From the NCBI GenBank assembly GCA_948847595.1, contig CAQOGY010000025.1, positions 1-47,318 on the forward strand: a stretch of 47,318 nt of DNA, given 5' to 3'. The notes beneath the pieces were generated by a model that worked only from the letters and a program-made list of their open reading frames with translations, was not told the DNA's origin and did no database searches. This DNA is from an uncultured Bacteroides sp. (lineage in GTDB: Bacteria; Bacteroidota; Bacteroidia; Bacteroidales; Bacteroidaceae). The first letter of the stretch is position 1. Every line of letters begins with the position of its first letter. This document shows, in pieces, positions 1-7,859 of this stretch. The position numbers were made by a program, and so were the translations under genes.

Positions 1-136
1 ATACATTTGGCATATCGTTCGTTCATATTTTTTTGTTTTATTATTATCGGTAATGCATTAATAACCACACCTCATGGTGTCGTTCCTAATCTCTATTATC
101 CTCATATTTTTGCTACCTATCAGTTTGATATTATTA

Positions 137-853
137 TCACTTGTCGATAGGAAATGAAAGTAAGTCGTCAATCATTCTGCTTTGGATCTCGGTCAAACCA
201 TTTCCCCAAAGTAAAGCTAATCTTTTGATAGCTTTAACTCCTTGTTCTTGTAATTGGGGTGAGAGATGCCCAGTGATTTTTATTTGTCCAAAGGCAGTAG
301 CGTAAGTCACCATGTCGCTTTGTGTCATATCCATTTCTTTCTTTGAAGCTAGTTTTTTAACCACTTCGGGCTCAAGACTTTCAACAGGAATATATTCCAT
401 GCCCCAGTCGTGTTCTATCAGATACTTGGGATAATCAGGAAAGTTGAGTTTGGGATTTTTTCTGATCGTTTCTTCAAGAGAATCTAACGTATCACTTCCC
501 TCATCGCTGCCAAACGGTGCTTCTTCGTCTACACAATCATAATAGAGTTCTTCCGTGAAGTGTTCGGTAAATCGGGGGTGGGAAGTTTTGGGATGCAATC
601 CGTATTCTTCGGAATCGATATAGATTTTGTTCATAAAGTCAAATCCGGTATCTTCCACATATCCTTTTTTCTCTTTTGAGCGAATAAGTTTTTCAGCTTG
701 TTTCAGACATTCTTCTTCCGTCTCAAATTCCTTGATTTCAAACTTGCCGATACTGCCGGACTTGCCGTAATTTACGGAGAAATCATAGCCGCTATAATCA
801 ATGCACCAGAATTTGTGAGATTTCTCGTCTTTATAGATAAATGCTCTTTTCAT
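137..853 (-). CDS. WGR-domain protein
   Basis: A 238-residue protein whose first ~70 residues form a WGR domain: an aromatic-rich start (KFWCIDYSGYDFSVNYGK) followed by a helix and KKGYVE. The signature W-G-R is replaced by Y-G-K. WGR domains are known in PARPs and in bacterial MolR-type proteins, where they are thought to bind nucleic acid. The remaining ~165 residues are acidic, have no catalytic motif I recognise, and include the helical segment LQEQGVKAIKRLALLWGNG. The N-terminus closely resembles that of the WGR protein at 36841-37914, so the two are paralogous over this domain. The gene diverges from the tRNA-like/RING-TerD transcript. Function is unknown; a role in RNA or DNA stress response is inference from neighbours. 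Confidence 0.85.
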   Translation of the reverse strand: MKRAFIYKDEKSHKFWCIDYSGYDFSVNYGKSGSIGKFEIKEFETEEECLKQAEKLIRSKEKKGYVEDTGFDFMNKIYIDSEEYGLHPKTSHPRFTEHFTEELYYDCVDEEAPFGSDEGSDTLDSLEETIRKNPKLNFPDYPKYLIEHDWGMEYIPVESLEPEVVKKLASKKEMDMTQSDMVTYATAFGQIKITGHLSPQLQEQGVKAIKRLALLWGNGLTEIQSRMIDDLLSFPIDK

Positions 854-911
854 AAATATTGTGTGTTTATTGTTGGCAGGGAGATTAATGCGTTAATATC
901 TCTGCTATACG

Positions 912-919
912 CAAAAGTA
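912..919 (-). promoter_or_regulatory. Predicted -7 element for the WGR gene
   Basis: On the minus strand this reads TACTTTTG, a perfect match to the Bacteroides -7 consensus TAnnTTTG, about 60 bases before the start codon of the WGR gene. I do not see a clear -33 TTG at the right distance, so confidence is moderate. Confidence 0.45.
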
Positions 920-1065
920 TGAAAACTGTTGGGTTATCACCTATATGTCTTCGTTTTTCTTCTGTATTCTTGCAAAATAAGTCCCGTTCATTCATTTTTT
1001 ACTGTTTTTTCAAGAAAACAGCAAAAAAGTTTGAGTTACGCAAAAAGGCTGCGTACCACTACTTC

Positions 1066-1073
1066 TATCTTTG
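1066..1073 (+). promoter_or_regulatory. Predicted -7 element for the tRNA-like leader
   Basis: TATCTTTG matches the Bacteroides -7 consensus TAnnTTTG. The inferred transcription start (about 1080) lies just before the first copy of the 21-nt leader motif, so all three motif copies and both tRNA-like folds would fall in one transcript. The -33 box is poor. Confidence 0.45.
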
Positions 1074-1171
1074 TCGAAGAAACAAGAAAACAGGTCAAGT
1101 ACGGGTTACTTCAACACACTCTTTAAGGTAGAACATTACCAGTACGATTATCCGTTTTCCAGTTTCGCAAA

Positions 1172-1226
1172 GGAGCAGTAGCTCAGTGGGTAGAGACGGT
1201 CACCGGTTCGACTCCGGTCTGCTCCA
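1172..1226 (+). ncRNA. tRNA-like fold 1, no anticodon arm
   Basis: A 7-bp acceptor stem is perfect: GGAGCAG (1172-1178) with CTGCTCC (1219-1225). It is followed by a discriminator-like A at 1226. TA and a D-arm-like GCTCAGTGGGTAGAG follow the 5' strand. A T-arm, ACCGG-TTCGACT-CCGGT (1202-1218), abuts the acceptor exactly as in tRNA. Only six bases separate the D-arm from the T-arm, so there is no anticodon arm; total length is 55 bases and no CCA is encoded. It could be a decayed tRNA gene, but the intact acceptor and T-arm pairing argue that this half is maintained. Confidence 0.75.
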
Positions 1227-1245
1227 CAAAAACAAATATAGAGGT

Positions 1246-1336
1246 AGGACAGTAGCTTCGGGATTATCTGAAATGAGGTCAACCGGAGCTTACTTCTTAA
1301 CGGTGGCTATTGCTGGTTCGAATCCGGCCTGTTCTA
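1246..1336 (+). ncRNA. tRNA-like fold 2 with enlarged centre
   Basis: The acceptor-like stem AGGACAG (1246-1252) pairs with CTGTTCT (1329-1335), with one G-U pair. Two further pairs (GT/AC) extend it outward if 1244-1245 and 1336-1337 are included. The T-arm GCTGG-TTCGAAT-CCGGC (1312-1328) abuts the acceptor strand as in tRNA. The middle is 59 bases instead of about 41 and contains the second copy of the AGGTCAA-N7-TTACTTC motif; no canonical anticodon stem is seen, only a weak ACCG/CGGT pairing with a 15-base loop. Confidence 0.7.
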
Positions 1337-1439
1337 CTTCTTTTTATAAACTAAGGTCAAGGAAGGCTTACTTCAAAAACCGCAGGAATGCTCCATTGAT
1401 TCACAGTCTCCCGATTACCTTACTTAAAAAACACAACCT

Positions 1440-3686
1440 ATGAAAAAAGATTTATTGAAAGTAACTATCAGGCAAAATGCAATTTATCTGCCTTTGATAG
1501 AAGGAACAGAAAAGCGCGAAGCATTGACTTCGACTACCATAGCATTGGTAGCCCAACTCCGTAAAATAGGATATACTCTGTCCGAAGAGTTGCTTCATGC
1601 TGTCAATCGGTTATATCCGGCGCAGCAGGTGGAGATTCTTCAAGTGATGAAGGAAGTATTGGGCGTGACGCTCAACTGGGCTCCATTGGTGAAAGGTTGG
1701 GATACACCTACCGGAGAAACAGGATTAGACCATTTGATAACATGGATTGCAAACATCTTCAATAGCAAGAAAGGTGTGAAATTACCCTGCGGACACGTGA
1801 TTCCTGATAACACCTTCCCTTTGGAGCGATACAACGGTTGCCCGTTCTGCGGAACTCCGTTTGAAACGTCCGCTACGGAATACTTCGGACAGGGAAGCAA
1901 GCTGAAAGTTCTTGAACTTTGGCGGGAAGAGGATTTGAATGGTTTCTTCCGCGACCTGCTTGAATCGCGTACGGCTCTTGATGCCACGCAAGTGGATAGC
2001 TTGAAGATTTTGCTTGGCGAACTTCCGTTGCCGGCAGTCGGAATCAAGATGAAAGAAACTTTGATGCTGGTGATAGATACATTGGTGGAGCAGGACAGGG
2101 CGCAGGAAGCGCAAATCTATTTCTCCACTCCGAACGATATATTGCGTTATCTGTGGTATAAGAAAACCGGATTCCTGCAAATCATCGAACCTAAGACTAT
2201 CATCCGTAAGGCGGGTAGAAACAATGCGCATATAACTGCTGTTTTGGATAAAAGCCGTTCGGCTGCTCAGGCGAAGCGTGAGGAACTGAAGTTAAAATAC
2301 ACCCGCCGTGAATGTAAAATGGTAGCCCTCTGGCTGAATAACCTGGAGATGAACGCGGAAAAGGCTTGTGAAATCATGCATCCGAAAAGGGAGATGTGGG
2401 TACGTATGATACGTGCGCTGCGTTTGGCGGAATATGCCCGTAAGCCGGGATTTGAGAATCTGAAGGAGTTGATGGATATATTCTACTGTCAGACATATAC
2501 GGTTTGGCAGGGAGAGGTGGATCGTTATCGTATGAAGGCGGATGCCGCACAGACATTTGCCTTGTTGAAGCAGCGGCCGGGTATGTTCGCACGTTCCTTG
2601 TTTGCCAATATGCTTTGGTTCGGGCCGGAAGAGACGTTGGCTGCATTCAAGGAAGTCGTTCATTTGTTGCCGGCTCGTCTGGTGGTCACTTTGGGTATGT
2701 ATGCGGAGAACTACTTTGAATCCGGACGTAAGAGAATGGTGAAACCTTTGGGCGGTAATGCTCTTTTGATAGAACCGCATTACTTGGTGGCGCTATATAT
2801 GGAAGAACAGCTTAAAGCGATGGTGAAGGATGTACAGGACTTGTGCAAGGAAGTCGTGGCTGCCCGCTTTGCTAATGCGGCTACCGAAAGTGGAAACAAA
2901 AGTATGTATATTGACCCTATGTTGTTTCATATCCCGTTGTCTATCGGAGACCGTAGCGAAACAATTCAGGATACTTCCTGTGCATTGCAGGGAACACGTT
3001 TCCCGGTAGAAGGGGATAAGGTGCGCCTGTTCATGCAGTGGGGAAAGGGACTTCCGGCACAGCATCTTGATATGGACTTGAGCTGTCATATCACTTTGCC
3101 TTCAACGACAGAAGTTTGCTCTTATTTCAACTTGCAGGCTATCGGTGCCAAGCATAGCGGAGACATCCGAAGCATCCCCGACAAGAAAGGTACCGCCGAG
3201 TATATCGAACTGGATTTGAATGAGCTGAACCGTGTAGGTGCGCAGTATGTGGTTTTCACTTGCAATGCTTATAGTAATGGGGCTATCTCCCCTAATTTGG
3301 TAGTCGGTTGGATGAACTCCGCTTATCCGATGAGGATATCAGAGAAGACCGGAGTGGCTTACGACCCTTCATGCGTTCAGCATCAGGTACGTGTTTCCCA
3401 GAGTTTGCAGAAAGGGCTTGTTTTCGGGGTGTTGAAAGTGAAAGAAAGGGAAATCGTCTGGCTAGAAGTTCCTTTCGGCGGGCAGACTGTGCTTTCTTTG
3501 GATACACAAGCTATCGAAAAGTTCTTGGATAAACTGGACGCGAAAACAACCATAGGTGAACTGTTGGCAATCAAAGCGCAGGCGCAGGGATTGAAACTGG
3601 TTGATACTGCGGAAGCGGACGAGGTATATACCCGTGAATGGGCATTGAATACTGCTGCCGTGACTAAGTTACTGTTGGGCGATTAA
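1440..3686 (+). CDS. RING-like zinc and TerD-like domain protein
   Basis: This 748-residue protein appears to match the MXAN_6230/SCO0854-type RING-domain family. A zinc-binding half-RING is visible (CGH at 117-119, CPFC at 134-137). A long helical middle (about 150-500) is rich in Leu/Ala and resembles HEAT or TROVE-like helical repeats, but I cannot assign it. Residues about 520-700 look like a TerD-type fold (VRLFMQWGKG, YIELDLNEL, YVVFTCNAYSNG). TerD domains occur in tellurite and stress systems and bind calcium. There is no signal peptide, so it should be cytoplasmic. The start ATG directly follows the structured leader. Its preceding tRNA-like RNA and the divergent WGR gene suggest a nucleic-acid stress role; this is inference. 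Confidence 0.85.
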   Translation: MKKDLLKVTIRQNAIYLPLIEGTEKREALTSTTIALVAQLRKIGYTLSEELLHAVNRLYPAQQVEILQVMKEVLGVTLNWAPLVKGWDTPTGETGLDHLITWIANIFNSKKGVKLPCGHVIPDNTFPLERYNGCPFCGTPFETSATEYFGQGSKLKVLELWREEDLNGFFRDLLESRTALDATQVDSLKILLGELPLPAVGIKMKETLMLVIDTLVEQDRAQEAQIYFSTPNDILRYLWYKKTGFLQIIEPKTIIRKAGRNNAHITAVLDKSRSAAQAKREELKLKYTRRECKMVALWLNNLEMNAEKACEIMHPKREMWVRMIRALRLAEYARKPGFENLKELMDIFYCQTYTVWQGEVDRYRMKADAAQTFALLKQRPGMFARSLFANMLWFGPEETLAAFKEVVHLLPARLVVTLGMYAENYFESGRKRMVKPLGGNALLIEPHYLVALYMEEQLKAMVKDVQDLCKEVVAARFANAATESGNKSMYIDPMLFHIPLSIGDRSETIQDTSCALQGTRFPVEGDKVRLFMQWGKGLPAQHLDMDLSCHITLPSTTEVCSYFNLQAIGAKHSGDIRSIPDKKGTAEYIELDLNELNRVGAQYVVFTCNAYSNGAISPNLVVGWMNSAYPMRISEKTGVAYDPSCVQHQVRVSQSLQKGLVFGVLKVKEREIVWLEVPFGGQTVLSLDTQAIEKFLDKLDAKTTIGELLAIKAQAQGLKLVDTAEADEVYTREWALNTAAVTKLLLGD

Positions 3687-3746
3687 TTTCTAAAGAGGAA
3701 TAAACTTTTTTCTCTTTAGATTTAAAGGTCGCATCGTATAAAGTTG

Positions 3747-3754
3747 TACCTTTG
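3747..3754 (+). promoter_or_regulatory. Predicted -7 element before the repeat leader
   Basis: TACCTTTG fits the TAnnTTTG consensus. It would start a transcript near 3760 whose leader contains the TTCGTCTGACA repeats and leads into the HU-like gene. The -33 box is weak. Confidence 0.4.
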
Positions 3755-3768
3755 TATGCGATAAGCTA

Positions 3769-3857
3769 TTCGTCTGACAGCTGTTGAACTTTCGTCTGAC
3801 AACTGTTTCTTTTTCGTCTGACAGGTGTTAGACGAAAAGAGAACAGTTGTCAGACGA
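3769..3857 (+). repeat. TTCGTCTGACA repeat cluster
   Basis: Three direct copies of TTCGTCTGACA-N2-TGTT lie at 3769-3785, 3791-3807 and 3813-3829. An inverted copy, AACAGTTGTCAGACGA, is at 3842-3857. The second copy and the inverted copy form a perfect 16-bp inverted repeat; the third copy can instead pair locally with AGACGAA (3830-3836). These are alternative, mutually competing hairpins in the presumed leader of the HU-like gene. Spacing and length do not fit CRISPR. Confidence 0.8.
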
Positions 3858-3957
3858 TTATTTTTATACTAAACGGAGAATAAGGTTTAGGGAAGGAAGA
3901 GGTAAATGTCAGCGAATAAGCTATTAAATGTATAAACAACCAATAAAAAATATCCTT

Positions 3958-4575
3958 ATGAGTGCATATTATGATTTGTATGAAACGCCTGACCCTAATA
4001 GTACGGGAGAGAAACAACCGCTTCATGCCCGTATTGTTCCGAATGGAACTTATTCGAAGAAAGAATTTATAGAACGTGTATCCCGCCACCAGCCTTTTCC
4101 CCATAATATTATTGAAGGAGTACTTGGGGCCGTCGTTGACGAACTTGCCGAAGCGTTGGCAGACGGATACATTGTAGAACTGGGCGAACTTGGGCATTTC
4201 AGTATTTCATTGAAATGTACTCATAAAGTAATGAATAAGAAGGAAATTCGTGCCGAGTCTATTCGCTTCGATAATGTTCATTTACGTACTTCCAAAGAAT
4301 TTAAAAAGAAAGTACATCGGGAGATAGAACTCGAACGGGTGGAGAATTCCGGCCGGACTACTTCCAAAACAGAGATACCTATCGAACGACGTCTTCAAAT
4401 GTTACAGGAGTTCCTGAAGAAAAATGGTGGAATCACCCGCATAGAATATAGCAGACTGACAGGAGTAGCCCGATTGAAAGCTGTAGATGATTTGAATATT
4501 TTTATCCAAGAGGGAAAACTGCGTAAAAGAGGAGCGGGAAGGAATGTGTTTTATGTATGGAAACAGGAAGAATGA
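3958..4575 (+). CDS. HU-like DNA-binding protein with C-terminal helical domain
   Basis: A protein of about 205 residues. Residues 1-125 resemble the extended HU/IHF-related family common in Bacteroidales: a YYD start, then NGTYSKKEFIERVSRHQPF, and GYIVELGELGHFSISLKC, which is the HU beta-arm region. The last ~65 residues (RRLQMLQEFLKKNGGITRIE onward) look like a winged-helix or HTH module, ending in a basic segment. It probably binds DNA or acts as an envelope-linked HU relative; the target is unknown. The frame is also open from an ATG at 3928, but I chose 3958 because related proteins begin M-x-x-YYD. The upstream leader carries the TTCGTCTGACA repeats, a possible autoregulatory site. Confidence 0.8.
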   Translation: MSAYYDLYETPDPNSTGEKQPLHARIVPNGTYSKKEFIERVSRHQPFPHNIIEGVLGAVVDELAEALADGYIVELGELGHFSISLKCTHKVMNKKEIRAESIRFDNVHLRTSKEFKKKVHREIELERVENSGRTTSKTEIPIERRLQMLQEFLKKNGGITRIEYSRLTGVARLKAVDDLNIFIQEGKLRKRGAGRNVFYVWKQEE

Positions 4576-4651
4576 GATAATTTACAGTTGATTTTTCAGA
4601 GGTAATTTCAGAAAAGGAATATTGTCTGATAACACATATTAAGCCTGATAA

Positions 4652-4683
4652 TTTGTCAGTTCTCTTTCATACCCCTATATTTG
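4652..4683 (+). promoter_or_regulatory. Promoter of the His-rich uptake operon
   Basis: TTTG (4652-4655), 20 bases, then TATATTTG (4676-4683): a full match to the Bacteroides housekeeping promoter. The expected start (about 4690) lies downstream of the TTG at 4681, which supports ATG 4717 as the first start codon of the operon. Confidence 0.75.
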
Positions 4684-4716
4684 TTCCCGCTATTCTATAT
4701 AACCAATAGAGGGAGA

Positions 4717-5031
4717 ATGTATCACAATAGGAAAATAAGAGCATACATAGCATGGGTGTTGTTCATGACATTCATTCCTTTCTTTGTAGTGAAGACCTTT
4801 CACTACCATGGAAGCGAGGATGAAAAGTCATGTTCTCATGCCGGGCACTCTCACAAATCATCCGATGATTGTGCGATATGCCAATACTCCCTTTCTTTCT
4901 TTACTGAACCCCAACCGGTAGAATTTCATTGTACATTAACGCTCGTGCCTTACGAGCCAATCATTTATCAGGATAAGGTCGTTTTCAAACGGACTTATTC
5001 GCATCAACTGCGTGCACCCCCTGTCGCATAA
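4717..5031 (+). CDS. Small His/Cys-rich membrane protein
   Basis: A 104-residue protein with one N-terminal membrane segment (YIAWVLFMTFIPFFVVKTF). A His/Cys-rich stretch follows (FHYHGSEDEKSCSHAGHSH, then CAIC) and probably binds metal. Similar short proteins often precede TonB receptors in Bacteroidetes and resemble DUF2946-type proteins, but the match is loose. The frame is open from a TTG at 4681, but that lies inside the -7 box; ATG 4717 with GGGAG just upstream is preferred. It is first in an operon with a TonB receptor and a His-rich lipoprotein, suggesting metal sensing, binding or uptake; the metal cannot be told from sequence. Confidence 0.75.
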   Translation: MYHNRKIRAYIAWVLFMTFIPFFVVKTFHYHGSEDEKSCSHAGHSHKSSDDCAICQYSLSFFTEPQPVEFHCTLTLVPYEPIIYQDKVVFKRTYSHQLRAPPVA

Positions 5032-5116
5032 TTACATACTCAAATTTACGAAGAAGACAGATTCACTGTAACCTGTCCTCATACTCATTTTACACATTAA
5101 ATAAAGATTGTAATTG

Positions 5117-7276
5117 ATGCGTATCGGAATTATTTCGGGCGTACTGGGGTTGATTGTAGCCTTACCCGTCCACGCACAGAAGTCCGATTCAATCAAGAGC
5201 ATGCTTTTGCCTGATGTTGTGGTGACGGAAACGTACCAACAACGTCAAGCCAAGAAGTCTGCACTCACGGTTGAAGTGATAAATCAGGATTTTCTGCGCA
5301 AACATTTTACAGGAAACTTCATGCAGGCGATGGAGAACATCCCCGGCGTGCAAGCGATGGATATAGGCTCCGGCTTCTCCAAACCGATGATTCGCGGAAT
5401 GGGATTCAACCGGATTGCTGTATTGGAGAATGGCGTCAAGCAGGAAGGGCAACAATGGGGAGCCGACCACGGACTGGAACTCGATGCTTTCAATATCGAA
5501 GCGGTCAATGTCCTCAAAGGCCCTGCTTCCTTGCTGTACGGCAGCGACGCGATGGGCGGAGTGATTGATATAACCCCGCCACCCGTCCCTACTGGCAACA
5601 GTGTCTTTGGAGACGTTACACTCTTGGGCAAATCTGTCAATGGAACGATTGGCGGCTCACTGATGCTGGGAATAAAGAAGAATGCCTGGTACTCCCATAT
5701 CCGCTACTCGGAACAGCATTTCGGAGATTATTGTATCCCTACGGATACCATCGTTTATCTCACGCAGAAAATGCCCGTCTACGGACGTAAGTTAAAGAAC
5801 ACGGCAGGTATCGAACGCAACGTCGGATTCTTCACCCAATATCAAAGAAAAGGATATAAGGCGAACTACTCCGTAAGCAATGTATATCAAAAGACCGGTT
5901 TCTTTCCGGGAGCGCACGGCGTGCCTGACGCGTCCCGCGTAGAGGATGACGGAGACAGCCGCAATATTGAGTTGCCATATAGCAAAGTAAATCATCTGAA
6001 AGTGACTACCCATCAGCAATATGCGTGGGAGAAACTAATCCTGTCAGGTGATTTGGGCTTCCAGAACAACCATCGTGAAGAATGGAGCGCCTTCCATACC
6101 CACTACGGTTCGCAACCTGCACCGGAGAAGGACCCGGACAAAGAACTGGCTTTTAACCTGAATACTTACAGTGCTTCGGTAAAAGCACGCTTTGTCGGTT
6201 CTTCCTCGTGGGAACATACGCTGGGGTGGGACGGGCAATATCAACGAAACGGCATCTCCGGCTATTCGTTCTTACTGCCCGAATACCACCGTTCCACCAC
6301 CGGATTGCTTTGGCTCAGCACCTATCGACCTAACAATGTCCTCTCCATTAGCGGGGGAGTACGATATGACTACGGACATATCAACATCTCTGCCCATGAA
6401 GACGCCTATCTTGCCGATTATCTGCAAAAACAAGGATATGAACAGGAACAGATAGACTTCTATAAGTGGAACAGCCACGCAGTGAAGAAACATTTTGGTG
6501 ATTACTCCTTTTCTTTAGGACTTGTGTGGACACCCTCGGTCGCTCATATGATAAAGCTGAATGTCGGACGCAGTTTCCGTCTGCCCGGCGCGAACGAGCT
6601 TGCCGCCAACGGTGTGCATCACGGCACTTTCCGCCATGAGCAGGGAGACGCGACGCTGAAGTCCGAGCAAGGTTGGCAACTGGACGCTTCTTATAACCTG
6701 AACTACCGGGGAATCTCTTTTTCCGTTTCCCCCTTTGTCAGTTGGTTCAGCAATTATATCTTCCTGCGTCCTACCGGAGAATGGTCTGTATTGCCCCATG
6801 CCGGACAAATCTATCGTTACACCGGAGCAGAAGCATTATTCGCGGGAACGGAAGCTACGATAGATGTCCGCTTTCTGCGCAACTTCAATTATCGTATCTC
6901 CGCCGAGTATGTCTACACCTATAATTGTGACGAACATATCCCGTTGAGTTTCTCTCCGCCGCCCGGTATGCGGAATACATTGACCTGGCAGCATAAACGC
7001 TATATGCTTTATGCCGAATGGCAAAGTATCGCCCGTCAGAACCGTGTCGACCGCAACGAAGACCGTACGTCCGGGGCAAACCTGTTCCATCTGGGCGGCT
7101 CATTAAACATTCCGACAGGTGGAAACAGTGAAATAGAAATCACCCTGACCGCCCGTAATATCTTCAATACCCGATATTACAATCATCTTAGCTTTTACAG
7201 GAAAGTTGAAATCCCCGAACCGGGACGCAACTTCCAGTTATTAATCAAAATCCCATTTAAAAAAATCCTAAAATGA
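5117..7276 (+). CDS. TonB-dependent outer-membrane receptor
   Basis: A 719-residue receptor with a signal peptide ending near VHA-QKS. The plug domain has VVVTETYQQRQAKKSA as a TonB-box-like start, then GVQAMDIGSGFSKPMIRGMG and VNVLKGPASLLYGSDAMGG. A 22-strand-type barrel follows and ends in aromatic residues and a basic tail. It lacks the carboxypeptidase-like N-terminal extension of SusC proteins, so it is more like siderophore, heme, copper or zinc (ZnuD/CopB-like) receptors. The preceding His/Cys protein and the following His-rich lipoprotein point to a metal or metal complex. A TTG at 5114 is in frame, but ATG 5117 is the likely start. Its stop overlaps the next start (ATGA). Confidence 0.92.
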   Translation: MRIGIISGVLGLIVALPVHAQKSDSIKSMLLPDVVVTETYQQRQAKKSALTVEVINQDFLRKHFTGNFMQAMENIPGVQAMDIGSGFSKPMIRGMGFNRIAVLENGVKQEGQQWGADHGLELDAFNIEAVNVLKGPASLLYGSDAMGGVIDITPPPVPTGNSVFGDVTLLGKSVNGTIGGSLMLGIKKNAWYSHIRYSEQHFGDYCIPTDTIVYLTQKMPVYGRKLKNTAGIERNVGFFTQYQRKGYKANYSVSNVYQKTGFFPGAHGVPDASRVEDDGDSRNIELPYSKVNHLKVTTHQQYAWEKLILSGDLGFQNNHREEWSAFHTHYGSQPAPEKDPDKELAFNLNTYSASVKARFVGSSSWEHTLGWDGQYQRNGISGYSFLLPEYHRSTTGLLWLSTYRPNNVLSISGGVRYDYGHINISAHEDAYLADYLQKQGYEQEQIDFYKWNSHAVKKHFGDYSFSLGLVWTPSVAHMIKLNVGRSFRLPGANELAANGVHHGTFRHEQGDATLKSEQGWQLDASYNLNYRGISFSVSPFVSWFSNYIFLRPTGEWSVLPHAGQIYRYTGAEALFAGTEATIDVRFLRNFNYRISAEYVYTYNCDEHIPLSFSPPPGMRNTLTWQHKRYMLYAEWQSIARQNRVDRNEDRTSGANLFHLGGSLNIPTGGNSEIEITLTARNIFNTRYYNHLSFYRKVEIPEPGRNFQLLIKIPFKKILK

Positions 7277-7764
7277 AAAATAAATTTTATCTCCCGATGA
7301 TTGCCTTTATGGCTATGTCCGCTTTTGTATTTGTCTCTTGTGATAACGACGACTCCAGTGATACCACCAAACCGCTGATTGAACTTCACGAACCGGAAGA
7401 GGGGCAAGCCCTTGAAATCGGAAATGAACACGGGGTTCATTTGGAAATGGACTTGTCGGACGATGTTATGCTGAAATCTTATAAGATTGAGATACACAGC
7501 AACTTTGACCACCATTCGCATGGTGGCAATAGCAGGGCTGCCGCGGCAACCGTGGATTTCAGTTTCAACAAATCCTATGATATTTCGGGACAGAAAACGG
7601 CGCATATTCATCATCACGATATTGTGATACCCGCCGATGCGACTCCGGGAGACTATCACTTGATGGTTTATTGCACGGATGCCGCAGGCAATGAGTCTTA
7701 TGTCGCCCGCAACATCAAGTTGAGCAACGAAGTGGAAGATGAAGACCATCATCACGACGAATAA
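7273..7764 (+). CDS. His-rich DUF4625-type lipoprotein
   Basis: A 163-residue lipoprotein: signal sequence and lipobox ending VFVSC at about residue 23, then an acidic linker and an immunoglobulin-like DUF4625 domain (IELHEPEEGQALEIG, TPGDYHLMVYCTDAAGNES). His clusters (FDHHSHGG, IHHHD, and the C-terminal DHHHDE) suggest surface metal binding. It overlaps the TonB receptor gene by four bases (ATGA) and is probably translationally coupled and presented at the outer membrane with it. DUF4625 proteins commonly accompany TonB receptors in Bacteroidetes; the ligand is not established. Confidence 0.88.
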   Translation: MKNKFYLPMIAFMAMSAFVFVSCDNDDSSDTTKPLIELHEPEEGQALEIGNEHGVHLEMDLSDDVMLKSYKIEIHSNFDHHSHGGNSRAAAATVDFSFNKSYDISGQKTAHIHHHDIVIPADATPGDYHLMVYCTDAAGNESYVARNIKLSNEVEDEDHHHDE

Positions 7765-7859
7765 GATGCCCCATTGCGTATTATAAGGAAAAACAAACTG
7801 TTTTCAGTTTGCGGAAACGACAGATTCTTCTTTTTTTAACAAAGAGTCTTTTTTCTTTC

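Larger units (their letters stand above)
1092..1374 (+). repeat. 21-nt motif AGGTCAA-N7-TTACTTC, three copies
   Basis: Exact 7-base blocks AGGTCAA and TTACTTC, separated by exactly 7 variable bases, occur at 1092-1112, 1276-1296 and 1354-1374. The central seven are GTACGGG, CCGGAGC and GGAAGGC. The first copy can fold as a small hairpin (AAGTA/TACTT), but this pairing is not kept in the others, which suggests sequence recognition rather than a conserved stem. Confidence 0.75.
1080..1439 (+). ncRNA. Structured leader RNA with two tRNA-like folds
   Basis: This ~360-base region between the predicted promoter and the RING/TerD start codon has no convincing protein gene; the short frame crossing it runs through the tRNA-like folds. 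It contains motif AGGTCAA-N7-TTACTTC at 1092-1112, a tRNA-like fold at 1172-1226, a second at 1246-1336 with the motif embedded, and a third motif copy at 1354-1374. No terminator is visible between the folds and the gene, so the RNA may be an untranslated leader, a processed small RNA, or both. RNA-repair and Ro/Y-RNA systems are known to use tRNA-like RNAs; a link here is inference. Confidence 0.6.

Noticed and set aside
919..1131. Small plus-strand frames before the leader
   Set aside because: No ribosome site, low-complexity products, and they overlap the predicted promoter region of the structured RNA.
1172..1226. Ordinary functional tRNA gene
   Set aside because: Only six bases lie between D-arm and T-arm; there is no anticodon arm.
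1186..1443. Open frame across the tRNA-like region
   Set aside because: It runs through both tRNA-like folds, has no protein-like composition and overlaps the real start codon at 1440.
3769..3857. CRISPR-like array
   Set aside because: Units are 17 bases, gaps are 5 bases, one copy is inverted and no cas genes are near.
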